Shown here piece by piece: positions 31,121 through 43,679 of a stretch of DNA of 64,000 nucleotides (position 1 is the first letter of the stretch; the number at the start of each line of letters is the position of its first letter). Under the pieces are notes generated by a model. That model was not told where the DNA came from and did no database searches. It saw only the letters and a program-made list of their open reading frames with translations. The stretch covers positions 50,540,421 to 50,604,420 of the forward strand of contig NC_079148.1 of assembly GCF_945859685.1 (NCBI RefSeq), given 5' to 3'. The stretch comes from Eupeodes corollae. Its lineage: Eukaryota; Arthropoda; Insecta; Diptera; Syrphidae. The position numbers and the translations under genes were made by a program.

Positions 31121-33850
31121 AGTCAATAGGATGACTTTTTTCGTTCTGTGTATGATCCCACTTCCGTTAGTCTAGTTTTTATTAAATATCCCTTAAGAAA
31201 GACTATATTGAAACTTACTTAAAGATAAAGCAAACATTTAAATTAATGCCGTTTTTATTGGAAGAAACTCCTGACAAAAAAGAATTCCATTTGCATGTTT
31301 CTTGCCAAAAAGAACCCCATATTATCGTTAAAGAGTTTTAGGTGTCACCCAATTTTTTCAAGCACAAACAACAACGTATTCCTTATTCCATTAACTCCAT
31401 TCCGTCTGTATTTTTTTTTTTTTTTGTATTTCAATTTTAAATTGCATTGCATTTCAAAAAAAGCTATCAACTAAAAAAAAAAGACACCCTTTAAATCTTA
31501 CCCATCAAATAGAAATCGGTTTTCATGAATAAAAACAAATTTAACTTTTTGCCGTTCACGTTCCGTTCGAAAAAATCAGCGAAATAAAAACACCAAATAT
31601 GTTTCTATTTCTATTATATTCAAACCACAATCCTGTTGACCGCAATTTGAGTTTCACTCCTTTTAATCTTGACTGCTGAAAAAATCGCATTCAAAAACAA
31701 ATACATACAAAAAGAACCGCAACTAAACCGCACAATATCTGACTGTGACCCGAAACTGTGTTGATTGCTGCATTTTGTAACGTTTCTTCTTCATTCAATG
31801 CTGGTGGTGGTGCAAAGCGGAGCGGCCGCGGCGCCACCTAGCGTGAGGGTGTTTAAAAGGACCAAATCCTCATCAGACCGAGACCAATGCGATGAGGAGC
31901 TGCTAGGTTCAATATTTTGTTTTTTCATTCCGTTTTTTTGATCAATTTGAAGTTTTAAATGAAAATCATACCTTTTTTTTATTTTGGCTTTTAACATTTT
32001 GATATAGGAACGAGTATAGTGGGACGTTTGTTGTTTTTTTGTGATCCAGTTGATGATGGCTCAAACGAATGCAATCATTTTCTTTTTCACTTTTGGTGGC
32101 AACCAATTAGGGTTTCGCACAAGAATTATGTACACAAAATCGTAGCCCAATGGACTTTTCAATAAGCTTGTTTCAATAGATAAATTGTTTTAAATGCTTT
32201 TCCTATAAAGGGAGAAAAGCAGAGAGGTGAGGGGATTCATATGAACGTTGCATTGATTTTTTGTAAATATTATGTAAATATCAAACAATCAGAATTCTAT
32301 TAAGCCACAAAGTATTTTTCAGTTGAATATTTGCCCGTTCTTCTTTTTTATTTTATGAACAAAAAAAAATTCAAAGTTTGTCGGCAATGTTGTTGTTGAT
32401 ACCGAAAACAAACAAAAGTTCAGTGCCCCAAGCTAAAAAAGTTCGTTGCATTATTTTTACAAAAAGTAGTTACATTACCTCAGGCAGAAACATTGTGTAA
32501 CCAGTTGAAAATAATAAACGACAGAATCTACAAAAAAAAGTTTATTTCAAACACAGCTGGGCGTATTGGCAATCAATGGGCATCACTGCAACCCCACCAA
32601 CAATAATTCTAAAACTTTTATTCAAAAATCAGTTAACTAACTTCTAACACTACCACTGACTCCACTGACTGCTGACTGGTTAGAACCTTTTTTTTAAAAC
32701 TCAGAATTAGTAGCGGTCTGTGATTCGAAACGTTTCATGTTGCTTGTTTATCAGAAAAAGTTTAACCCCCTTAGGGTTAACTTTGAATATGAATTCAACA
32801 ACTACCGTACCGATGATCATGTTTTTACTATTTTTGTATTTTTTTCAAAGCTGGCTTATCTAAACATGGATGGAGGATATTTATTTAAATATTCAAGGAA
32901 CTTTGTGGTATAAACCCTATACCCTTGCCTATTCGTATGAAGCTAGTTAAATGCAGAGTCAATTTGTTTAGTGGTATAGGTACATGCCATTACAATCAAT
33001 AAAGCGAATCAGTATTGAATATTGATGATTCAAAATAATTGCTTATTGAATAGATTCAACACTGTATTGAAGTGTTTCATGTGTTTTTTTTATGATTTGG
33101 TTTTATTTTAAATCTCTGGATTTAAAGAGAGTTGAAAATCAAATTTAATTGAAACAAAGAACTTATGTGATTTTAGTCTAAAATGTGTTGCAATTAAAAC
33201 TTTTGAGCTGCGAGGAATTTTATTTATTTTTTTGAAAACCGTTGCAGCAATTTTTTTAACATCGTCACCTCGTTTGAAGCAAGATTCTATGTTCATACAG
33301 ACATTTTTTAATTGACATCAGTTTTAATGATTTTTAATATATTGAAAGTATTCCGAAAAATCAATCGAATTCTGTCACTTACATTTTCCAAGACGCGCTC
33401 TGTTGATGACTTCGAGGTACTTGAATGATATGGGCCTAGAGTGTTTTAATAGTTTTTAGATTATTGGTATTAAATAAGTTCTTCACAGTTTTCCAAGAAC
33501 AATAAAATGTGTCCAATCACTGTGATGCATGGCCAAAATGATTGGAAACACGATTTAGGAATTTAATGATACCAAAAAAGTCATCCCTGGAATGGACTTT
33601 GTGTCATGGTGTGACATACTTAATGAACCAGAAGATGTTCAAAAGCAACACTTCAATAAAAACTTTAGAATTTATCGATTCCAAATGGTCTCATGACCCT
33701 ACCTCTTAATAATTCGCATAAAGCTATCACTCTCTGTGCATTAGCTTCTCAACAAATAAGTGTGGCGTGTAAAAATACCCCTAGTTATAAAACATGATTT
33801 TTTACCCATATAATAATCCTAACTTCGAAACGGTACCGAGCGAGTAGTCA
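31121..33850. other. AT-rich stretch, no firm gene
   Basis: Mostly AT-rich non-coding DNA. The exception is a GC-rich patch at about 31815-31845 inside a possible minus-strand coding exon, described separately. Confidence 0.5.
31791..31925 (-). other. Candidate host exon with a GC-rich patch
   Basis: On the minus strand a frame reads SSSSSHWSRSDEDLVLLNTL and GGAAAAPLCTTTSIE, then a stop at 31791. The DNA contains GCGGCCGCGGCGCC, far more GC-rich than its surroundings, and the peptide is not simple AT-driven noise. A CCTAG before the Ser run might be an acceptor. I recognise no family and see no partner exons. It may equally be a regulatory GC patch. Confidence 0.2.
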
Positions 33851-33856
33851 TGTGCA

Positions 33857-34573
33857 CCTTCAATGAAACAGTAAACTTTACCTTAAAGAATTATTCTAGA
33901 TTCCTCAGAATAGTGGGTGGGATAGTGAGTGAGGAATAATGAGTTCGAATCTATGTTGGGTTGATGTTCATGATGTCTCACAGTCTTTGACACATCAACT
34001 GCATTACCGTCTATTTGAGATCTCGAGTTTTCAATGATTGTCTTGAAATTTAAAAACAAAAATCAAAGATGGATTTGGAACATCATGACAGAGCAGGTCT
34101 CGAAATTGAACTTTTGACATTTGAATTAATGTCTTCAGATTTGAGGATAGTTCTGGATATTTCAAGATAATACTTGAAAATTCTAGTGTGGTGGTCTTGA
34201 GATTTTCTGAATATTTCAAATTCTTGAAAGTTTCAGTTTAAGATTTTTATGCAGGTTTTAAAGGTTATAGTTGGTCTTTATGGAGGTCTAAAGATTTTAA
34301 GGAAGGTATTGCAATTTCGAAAATTTTCAAAATTTCACGGTAGTTCAGAAAATTTCCAGGAAGGTCTTACAATGTATACTTGGTTTAAAATAAAGTAGAT
34401 CTCAACATTTCAAGAAATGACTTGTGATGTATTGACATTCCTAGGAAAGTCTGCTAATATTAATAGAGATTTGGAGATATCAATGGATGCGTTAAATTTA
34501 TAGGAGAGTTTTGGCAATATCAAGGGAGGTCTTGGAATTCCTTGGGAGGTCTATATTATAGAACGACTAGACT
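33857..34573 (+). repeat. Tandem repeat unit 1, 717 bp
   Basis: The unit starts CCTTCAATGAAACAGTAAAC and is repeated from 34574 with an exact period of 717 at that anchor. Long blocks are nearly identical, for example the block around GAGATCTCGAGTTTTCAATG. The interior is built from degenerate short sub-repeats around TTTCAAG and GGAGGTCTTG at roughly 30-45 base spacing. No gene or known transposon protein is visible. Confidence 0.85.
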
Positions 34574-35082
34574 CCTTCAATGAAATAGTAAACTGTACCT
34601 TGATGAATTATTCAAGATCCTTCAGGCTAGTAGGTGGAATGGTGAGCAGTTCGAATCTATGTTGGTTTGATGTTCATAAATTCAGTCTCAGTCTTTGACA
34701 CATCAACCGCATTATAGTCTATCTGAGATCTCGAGTTTTCAATGATTGTCTTGAAATTTAAAAACAAAAATCAAAGATGGATTTGAAAAATCATGGAAAG
34801 CCCTGACAGAGCAGGTCTCGAAATAGAAATATTGACATTTGAATTAATGTCTTCAGATCTGAGGGTAGTTCTGCAAATTTCAAGGTAGGCCTTAAAATGT
34901 ATTGTGTGATATGGATATTTCAAGGTCTTGAACGTTTCAGTTTAAAATTTGTAAGCAGCTTTTGTAGGTTTAAGTTGTTCTTTATAGAGATCTAAAGAAT
35001 CCAGGGAAGGTATTGTAATTTCGATAATTTTTAAATTATCACGGTAGTGCAGACAATTTGCAGGAAGGTCTTAAAATCTATA
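34574..35082 (+). repeat. Tandem repeat unit 2, left part
   Basis: It aligns to unit 1 from the CCTTCAATGAAA start up to the GAAGGTCTTAAAAT block near 35075. The remaining part of the unit is found at 37487-37655, after a LINE insertion. Confidence 0.85.
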
Positions 35083-35089
35083 TCTACTT

Positions 35090-37478
35090 GCTACTACATT
35101 TGGAACCTGAGTTTACTCCAGAAGTCGTCTACCCCACTAGATCGTCAAGGGACACAAAAATCGATGGGAACGGAAGAAGACTGATCGAAATGTGCCAGAC
35201 GTTAGAACTTACATTATTGAAGATGAACCAAGAGTGACCCGAACGGATATTTCACATTCATTAGGGGTACGCCCTGCTCAACCATTGATTACTGTCTCGT
35301 GAGAGGGAAATGGTTACAATATGTATAGGACTAAAAGGTAGAAGAACTGGTTTTCTCAGAGCTCCTTCCATTATCCGTCAAATGTGTTCTCTCCGAAAAC
35401 CCGCCCGCCAGTGACGCTACCATGAATCTTTTGCCGAAGCTCCGTTGGAAGAATGCTCATCTTAACAGATACAAAGACAACCTCAATGCCTTAATAGACC
35501 CCATCAACATCAACTAGCTCAACTCAAGTCTTGGCACAGATATCCTAGTGAATTGCATATCAGAGGCAGCTTATCCCTTTCAATCAACAATCAGAAAGAA
35601 TTGGAAGGATCATTTGGATTTCTGAGACCCTTGAGAACCACTAATTCAGACGTATCAGGAAGCAAATACAGCACACAAAAGGATAAGTAAGGAATAGCAA
35701 CACTACTACACTCAACAACTTATACGAAATTTATCAGAGGTTAGGGACAGCAGGTCTTTTTGAAATCTCGCCCGATGACTAAACGAAGTTAATTTTGCAA
35801 GAAAAATCGAAATAAACATGAATATTTTAAATGATCACTTCAAAAATCTTCTAAACTCAAGGACATATCCAAACCCCATGTTATACGCTACCCCTTACAT
35901 AGAAAACGAAAGTCTGGACCAAAATGTCCTACCCAAGAAGTCATCGAGGTAATACATAGATGCAAATAAAACAAGGCACCAGGTGAAGACCGAGTACGGT
36001 ATGAATTTTTCATAAACACCACCGAAATTTTTTTTGAAAAACTAACGACTGCTTTGAACAATATATTTAACGACAGTGTCATTCCCGAAAGCTTCCGCAA
36101 AACCATCATTTTCCCTAAATTAAAAAAAGGTGACGTAAATGACCCTAGTATCTATCGAGGTATATCGTTTATCAACACCATAACGAAAATCTTCACCGGA
36201 GTTATTCCTGGCCGACTTTTGAACTGGGCACAACAAAACAAACTACTCAGCGAGTTCAAAGCAGGCTTCAGGAAAGAATACTCTACTGTTGATCATATTT
36301 TCAACCTAACCTGCTAAATTCTACCTAGACAAGAGAAAGAAGCTGTACGCATTTTTCGTTGATTTCAAAGCGGCTTTTGATTCAATCGATAGAGACGCCC
36401 TTTTTTAGAAGCTAAGCTGCCTTGGAATCTCCAATAAAATGTTGACAGTCCTAAGACGGCTCTATGAAAACAATATGACAGTGATATGGAACGGTAACGA
36501 AGGATCCAATAAGTTTAAAACATCGACTGGAGTCAAGCAAGGATGCCTCCTAAGCCCACTCCTGTTCTCTCTTTTTTTAGACGATATCACATCGGATCTT
36601 CCCGGAGGAATTATGTTTGCTGGTATCAACATCAAAGCGCTTATGCATGGGGACGATATTGTAATTTTAGCGGAATCACCTGAAATGTTGCAAACCTCTG
36701 GAACCTCACAGTCAATACCGACAAATCAAAAAATTTTGATATTTCGAAATGGATTTCGTAGATACGCCAGTGAAGAGAGATGGACCTGGTATAATGTCGC
36801 ACTGGATTTGGTTAGGGAGTATAAGTACCTTGGAGTTATAATTACCCCAAATCTTTTATTCAAAAAGCACCTGCAGGTAAAACTAATAGAATCGAAACAA
36901 GCCATCGACTGCAACTGGAAGGGAGTGCTGGAGAAAAAAATGTACCCCCAAGTGCAAAATATAAACTTTTTGAAGTGGTGATGAGGTCGATCTTATGCCA
37001 TGCTGGTCATGTGTTAGGATTTCTACAGTACGAGGAGGTTGAAAAGCTTTTAAGATATTTCCTCAAAAAGATATTCTGGCTCCCTGAACATACACCTACG
37101 TATATGCTGCACTTAGAGACCGGAGTCCCGCAACTATATATTTTCACGCTGAAGATGCATCTAAACTATATTAAAAAGTGTTGGCGCTTCCAAGTCCTCG
37201 TCTACCTAATGCCATTGTGAGACAGCTGCTCCGGGAGAGGTCACAGTTCTTCGTAGAATGGTCTCGTTTGGAGGTGCTAAATAACGTTCAGCTAGTGGAA
37301 AGCGATTGGAGAAACTGGGACCCGACCTTCCAAATATTGTTGGAAAGAATTGATACCAACATTTTCGAGAACTTTACGGAAAAAGCTGAAGGCAGTGAAT
37401 CTCGTAATTTGTATAAGGCCTTGCAGCACAACCTTGGTGAAAACAACAACTACTTCTACTACTACTTGGTTTTGAAAA
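35090..37478 (+). mobile_element. LINE of unassigned clade, inserted in repeat unit 2
   Basis: Plus strand, 5'-truncated. It begins in the endonuclease C terminus (GNGRRLIEMCQTLELT near 35167 and STIDYCLVRGKW near 35283), then the linker, the finger region (PKLKKGDVNDPSIYRGISFI near 36110-36170), FFVDFKAAFDSIDRDALF (near 36350), VKQGCLLSPLLFSLFLDDI (near 36530) and the C-terminal LPEHTPTYMLHLETG (near 37080). The catalytic motif reads HGDD instead of YADD. Stops and frameshifts occur near 36317, 36407 and 36975. Both boundaries match the break in the 717-bp repeat. I cannot assign the clade by eye. Confidence 0.82.
36439..36981 (+). pseudogene. Reverse transcriptase palm region of the unassigned LINE
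   Basis: A 180-residue frame with LRRLYENNMTVIWNG (about 5-19), TGVKQGCLLSPLLFSLFLDD (about 30-49), IKALMHGDDIVILAESPEML (about 64-83) and REYKYLGVIITPNLLFKKHL (about 130-149). The two catalytic Asp are kept but the preceding Tyr-Ala is His-Gly. The upstream palm motif FVDFKAAFDS is in the adjacent frame with an in-frame stop after ALF, so the enzyme is broken. Confidence 0.85.
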
Positions 37479-37486
37479 TTCAAGTT

Positions 37487-37655
37487 TGATCTTGAAATTT
37501 CAAGGAATGTCTTGATGTATGGACATTGCTAGGAAAATCTTCAAATATTAATAAAGGTTTGAAGATATCAATAAATGCCTTAAATTGCCACTGAAGTTTT
37601 GGCAATATCAAGGGAGGTCTTGGAATTTTTACGTAGGTATATATTATAGAACAAC
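37487..37655 (+). repeat. Tandem repeat unit 2, right part
   Basis: It aligns to the end of unit 1 (about 34395-34570), including GTTTTGGCAATATCAAGGGA and TATATTATAGAAC. Together with 34574-35082 it rebuilds nearly one full 717-bp unit, with a small loss at the insertion point. The array does not continue after this. Confidence 0.85.
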
Positions 37656-37659
37656 ACGA

Positions 37660-40600
37660 CGAGGAAAACAATTTCACGTTATCAGACACCAATAAAAACA
37701 ATACGTCAATAGGTTTTGGGTCAATGGGGTTCTTGTACTCTTAAGTTTAAATGGAAAACTTTAAAAAGACATTAAAAAATATGAGTTTATGATGCCGTAT
37801 GAACTAGTTATACGCTCCGTTTAGAGCTACTGGTAATTTTTGAGCTCTATCATAAGATGCCGGGAAATAAGCCCAAGTGAAATAAGACCAACTTTCAAAA
37901 ATTGGCCAAATTATGTTCAATGATACAAATTAGCACTAAATTATGATAGCGTAAGATTTGGGAAATTGTTCTTAAAATTTGTAGTATCTTCTTCTTGTTT
38001 GGCTGGAATTGTACGAATCATCGATTGGTAAAGCCGATTTTGATTAAAACCAAACACAAATGTTTTTTACAGTATGTCATTACAAAAATGGGTATTTTTA
38101 GAATGAATAACAATTATGACAGACATAAATTTGACATTTTTAATTTTGTTTTTAAATGTCAACAATAATTACAAATTCCAGAAAATACCCCCATTTAGAG
38201 TTTCAGTGGTATATAAAGTAGTTTTGACATTTCATGTGGTTCCAGGTTACTTATTCCATATTAAAATATTCATAAATAATAATGATTTGTTACAAAGAAA
38301 ATGAAACTTTACAGTTTTCACTTTTCTACATAAAATCCGTGTAATTTTCATTTGAAAAGTTCTACATCATTCCTAGAAAAATATCTTTTTCCAAAGTATT
38401 GATTTTAATTAGTATATATTATTTACTCGTAAGTCCCAAACAAAAGTTGTTATACCATAAGTCTGAAATTAATTATTATTTTTACTTGTCGACGACTGTC
38501 ATCAATGTAACGTGCATATGTGACAAATTATTTCTAAACAAAAATTAATACTCTGTGGAATCATTTTGAATGGTTTTGATTTGAAGTTCTATAAGTTGAG
38601 AACCTATAGGAAAACATAAAGTATCATATACGAGTATATGTATAATCAACTGCTTGATGTGTGTTCTAATAATGGTTAAGGCATATTCAGTTCAGAATAT
38701 ATGCATATACCTTCCTACACATAATTAACCCTAGGGGGGTTTTCATTTCTTCGAAACAGTGATTACAGTGTGAAGAGAACAATTACGAGCGTGAAATACC
38801 ACAAATTAACCACACGAGATTCCATTCCATTTTCCATTTTCCATTTCTATATAATAACCGAAATCGCTTGCGGAATCCAATGACGAAGCGAAGCCAATGC
38901 AAATGTGGAAGGAAGGTAATTTAGTTTTGGAAATCTGGCATTCAGTGACAGAGACTTTAAAATTATCCTGACGGCACCATGATGATGGCTGATGATTGAG
39001 TAGAAGGTTATGTCATGTCGCCCTCACCCTACCCTATGGCAAAGTTCAGGAAACTCTCGAATTATTGTTTGCAGATTGACTGCGAGGGGTTGTATTAAGT
39101 TGATTAATTAAATTGATGTGGCTTAGACACATCAATACGAGATTTCTTAAAGATTTATTTTTGTTTAAGCCTTTTTTTTCATTTAACTGACTTATTGACA
39201 TTGATTTTGTGTCTTTTTCATTCATGAAAATGATAAATTTTTGAACAATTGACATACGCCCACTTCTTGGGTCTAACACCTTTTTTTTAAGTTGAAAAAT
39301 GAATTGAATGAAAATATACTAAAGAGTAAAAAAGAGCCACAAATCCGTCTTCTGGATTTTCAAAACTTGCAATTACCGTTCTCTTAAGTGATTCATAATA
39401 ACCTTGTTTGACAGAAATTAGTCAATTTTCAAGCTCTAACTTTAAAACAACAAACCATTATTGAAATTTGCCACATACATATTATTTGTATTCTAAAGAC
39501 ATTGGGTAATAGTTTGAAAGAAAGAAAGAAACGCCTTTATTCAAAACATTAAATGTAATCAGCTGTCATTTTGACATAAGTAGACTTGGCTTTATAGTTA
39601 AGGAGATTTGTTTTAAATAACTTCCCAGTTTACTTTGGAATGAAGTTGACTTAATTGCAAACCATTTTTTCAGATCAGATACATTAAACTCGCCTTGTTT
39701 TTAAGTTCGTAACGTCTCTAAATCTGCCCAGGCTGCACTTTTCAAATGTCAAAGATGACAGTTTAAAAACTCATTGCTGTCCAAATAGCGGGGGTTGCAA
39801 AATTAAACTTCATGAAATTGGTTTTTTAACTGTCAAAGTAAGTTTTGAAATATCGAATTCCGATTTTGTCGGATAAAATATAGTGTCAAAAATTTATAAA
39901 TGTTGGTCTTATAAATTTTCTGACTGAATTGCTTACATAGTTTAAAAAGCTTCTCGGTGATGCTTTAAACCAAAATTAACCAACATTTTAGACATAAATC
40001 TTAATTGACTAATTTGTTTATGTTTTGAATCATAAACTGTCAAATTCTATAGAAGGTTGAAAGCTACAATTTTTATGGTTTGAAAACCTTTATGTTAATT
40101 TCATAAAAGATTTAATAATTCTTTTTACTTGCGTCATACGGGAACTATATAGCAAGTATTGCATTAAAATTTCGAACATTGAAGATTGTAGAGAATTTGA
40201 AATAAGTGGGTCCTCGCTCGTACCGTCCAAACCTTTGGGTCGATTTAAATCGAACTTGGAAATAAGAGTTTTAAGCTGATTTACATTAGGCTTTTTTTTG
40301 TGTTTTTTTAAGACTAAAAATAATAGTAGACCTCATACAAGTTTTTTTTTAGTCAAAAGTCTAAAATTTAAACTTTTTCTAAAACGAACGGAAAGATTTT
40401 TATTAAATTTATCGAATTTTTTTTTAAATTGGCTTCATTCAATCAAAAAAACGTGTTTGTTTTGCTGACCCCATATAACGGCTATTTTGTTTTTAAGTTT
40501 TTTTCAAGAACAAGCGAACCGATTTTTCCCATATTGTAACATTTTACTTTTTGTGTTTAATATTAATTTTTGTTTTCAAAACACGATATCTCAAAAATTG

Positions 40601-40769
40601 TATATATACAACAATGAATTAAAAAAAAAGATAAAATCTTACAATATTCGAAAAAGAAAGTTAAATTCTTACATTTTAAAATTACATTTAAAAAAAATAC
40701 AAGTTATATTTATAAGCAGATTGTTTGGATTCAACGTGCTTATTTCTAAATAGCATATAGAACTTTATT
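37660..40769. other. AT-rich intergenic stretch, no gene seen
   Basis: No supported gene, RNA or transposon end. Open frames at 38116, 39046 and 40487 are AT-driven chance frames. Confidence 0.6.
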
Positions 40770-43679
40770 TAAAAACCCGGTTCTGCAATGCTGTATAATT
40801 TAAGTGCAGTAATATTAATTTGACGGCTTCCCATCCCTGGAGTTATAATTAGGATCTGGCCCTCTAGGTTGGGGATTGTACCGTCGGGGTGACTTCCTGG
40901 CCACTTAAAAGCTTCATAGTTGCGAAGCACCAATAAGCCTCGTATACGGACGGATTTACTGTTGACAACCAATGCTAGGTCCCTTAACAGACGACGTGAG
41001 GCCGAAGAATTAGCGGAGGCCCTAGACAGATAGCAGACAGAAAGCAGATATCACCGCTATCCAGGAAAAACTGCTACCATAAAAACGAACAGCGCTTATT
41101 GGATGCGGCTTCGTCATTGGAGCCAGACTAAGGCAAGAAGTCTTGAGCTATAGGTGCATCAATAAGCGCCTCATGACCATACGTATCAAGGCTAAATTCG
41201 ACAACATTAGTCTGATATGCCCCCCCACAGAAGAGAAAGACGACAACACCAAAGATATGTTCTTCGAGCTCCTAGATCCTGGGGGATTTAAATGCCAAGC
41301 TAGGAAGGGAAGACATCTTTGGTGGAATAATCGGGAAGAACAGCCTGCACGACAATACTTCCGACAACGGATGCAGGCTCATAGATTTTACTGCGGGGCG
41401 AAACCTCATGGTAGCTAGTACGCGTTTTCACACCTCAACATCCACAAAGGAACTTGGACTTCTACAGATCAATCTACCGTCGACCAGATTGACCATATTG
41501 CGATTAACGCCAGACACGCTTCCAGCATTATGAATGTACGAACTTTCCGAGGAGCTTCACTACCTCGTTTTAGCCAAGTTTTCACTTCGGATTTCCACAC
41601 CCAAGGCAAAACAGGGAGGTGCTGGGAGAAGGTACAACGTCGAACGGCTACAATCGCCAGAGATCGCCAAATCCTTTTCCGACCGAGTTACAAGTAACCT
41701 CTCTCGAAGTTCCCTGCCGCCAAAACAATGTATCGAAAACCAGTAGTAACATTGCCAAGATGCAATCAGAGAATTCGCCTCTGATGTGCTGGGTTTCAAA
41801 CAGCCACCAACAAGGAACCCCTGGTTTGATGAGGAATGTCGGCAGGCAAATGCAGCTTAACAACAGGCATGCAAAATGGCGCTGCATAAAAGGACGAGAG
41901 ATGCTCATGAGCTCTATGAGCAGAAGAGGCGAGAGGAACGCCGACTTCTCAGAAGGAAAAAGAGAGGGCATGAGAAGCGTGCAGTCGAAGATGTTGAGAG
42001 GTTTAAAAGCAGGAATGAAGTTCGAAAAATGTATGAACAGGTGAAACCAAATTCACAGGTACATAAACCTAGAACCGAAGGCTGCAAAGACGAAAGTGGA
42101 AACATCATAGTGGAACCGCAGTCAATGCTGTGGATATGGAAGGACTACTTCTGCAACCTGTATAACGGCGACGACGAACTGAATTCCGCTGTCAGGCAGG
42201 ATGATCCATTCAACATAGACAACGAAAGCCCACAATCCCGTTCTCCCAACATATACGAAGTAAAGATTATCATATTTAAGCTAAAGTCTAATAACTCTTT
42301 GTGGATGGCTTGAATACCAAGCTCTTTAAAGCAGCTGGAAATAAGTTGGTTAGGAGCATGCACCAAATTCTCTGTAAGATATGGTCGGAAGAAAACATGC
42401 TCGATGAATAGAACTTCAGTATTGTTTACCCCACCCGGAAAAAAGGAGACCCTCTAAACTGCACCAACTATAGAGGAATCAGTCTACTTAACATCGCCTA
42501 TAAAATCTTCTCTACCGTAATATGTGAACGTCTAAAACCCATCGTCAACAACCTGATAGGTCCTTATCAGTGTGGTTTTAGACCAGGAAAGTCCACAGTT
42601 GATCAAATATTCACATTACGGCAGATCCTGGAAATAACCCAAGAACACCAAATCGCCACCCACCATCATTTCATCGATTTCAAGGCCTCATATGACAGCA
42701 TATACAGGGACGAGCTATATAGAGCCATGTCTAGTTTTGGCATCAGTGCCAAACTCGTCCGTTTGTGCAGGATGACCATGGAGAATTCACGCTGCTCCAT
42801 AAAGGTTGAAAACAACTTAACAGAATCTTTCGATGTCAAAAAAGGTTTTAGACAAGGTGATGCGCTGTCATGTGATTTTTTTAACATCGTGCTTGAAAAA
42901 TTAGTGCAGAGCTCACACGTCAACACTAGAGGCACTATCTTCCAAAAGTTTGTCCAATTACTAGCATATCCTGATGACATTAACATAATCGGTAGAACTC
43001 AGCGTCATTTCAATGAGGCTTTTGTGAGTATTGAGACAGAGGCGGCAAAATTGGGTTTAACGGTTAATGAGGGCAAAACACAGTACATGCTCTCGTCAAG
43101 AAAGGACACCATCGACAGAGTTAACTTTGAGGTAGTCAAGGACTTCGTCTACCTAGGCTCCGCTGTAAACGCAGAAAACAACACCAGCGCTGAGATCAAA
43201 GGCAGAATAACTCTTGCTAACCGCTGTTTCTTCGGACTAAGAAAGCAATTGAGTGATAAAGTCCTCTCTCGAGGGACCAAAATGTTGCTATATAAGACCC
43301 TTATCATCCCCGTCCTGCTATATGGTGCAGAAGCATAGACTATGACAAAAGCGGGTGAAGCACATTGGGTCGCTTTGAGAGAAAAGTTTTTTCGTGTGAT
43401 CTACAGCACCTTATGCATCGAAGGGGAGTGGAGGAGAAGATGGAACGACGAGCTGTAGCCAAAAGGGTAAAAGTTCAACGACTAAGATGGCTGGGTCACG
43501 TAGAGCGCATGGAAACCAATGCTCCGGCCAGGAAAGTATTCGAATCCACACTCACAGGACAGCGCAGTAGAGGAAGACCGCGGATCAGGTGGCGCTCGGG
43601 ACCGATCTAGATGGAGAAGTTTGTTGGGTGAGGCCCTAGTTCACACAGGACTGTAGCGCCACCTTAAGTAAGTAAGTAA
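40770..43679 (+). mobile_element. RTE-like LINE copy (subfamily I), longest in the window
   Basis: Plus strand, about 2.9 kb, ending with the (TAAG)n tail at about 43665-43679. It starts further upstream than the copy at 1389; the true 5' end is uncertain and set where recognisable sequence begins. In order: endonuclease (about 40970-41580, with internal losses, one removing the GDFN-type motif near 41275), linker (41619-42310), finger region (42420-42620), palm and thumb (42660-43338) and the C terminus (43365-43610). Frames are broken near 42310, 42410, 43338 and elsewhere. This copy is the best reference for the family's layout. Confidence 0.9.
42727..43338 (+). pseudogene. RTE-like reverse transcriptase palm to thumb
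   Basis: A 203-residue frame with MSSFGISAKLVRLCRMTMEN (1-20), VKKGFRQGDALSCDFFNIVL (about 37-56), the catalytic region LLAYPDDINIIGRTQ (about 76-90; YPDD instead of YADD), LGLTVNEGKTQYML (about 107-120), VKDFVYLGSAV (about 135-145) and LYKTLIIPVLLYGAEA (about 188-203). A TAG replaces the Trp codon after GAEA. The upstream palm motif HHFIDFKASYDS is in the neighbouring sequence near 42660. Confidence 0.88.
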
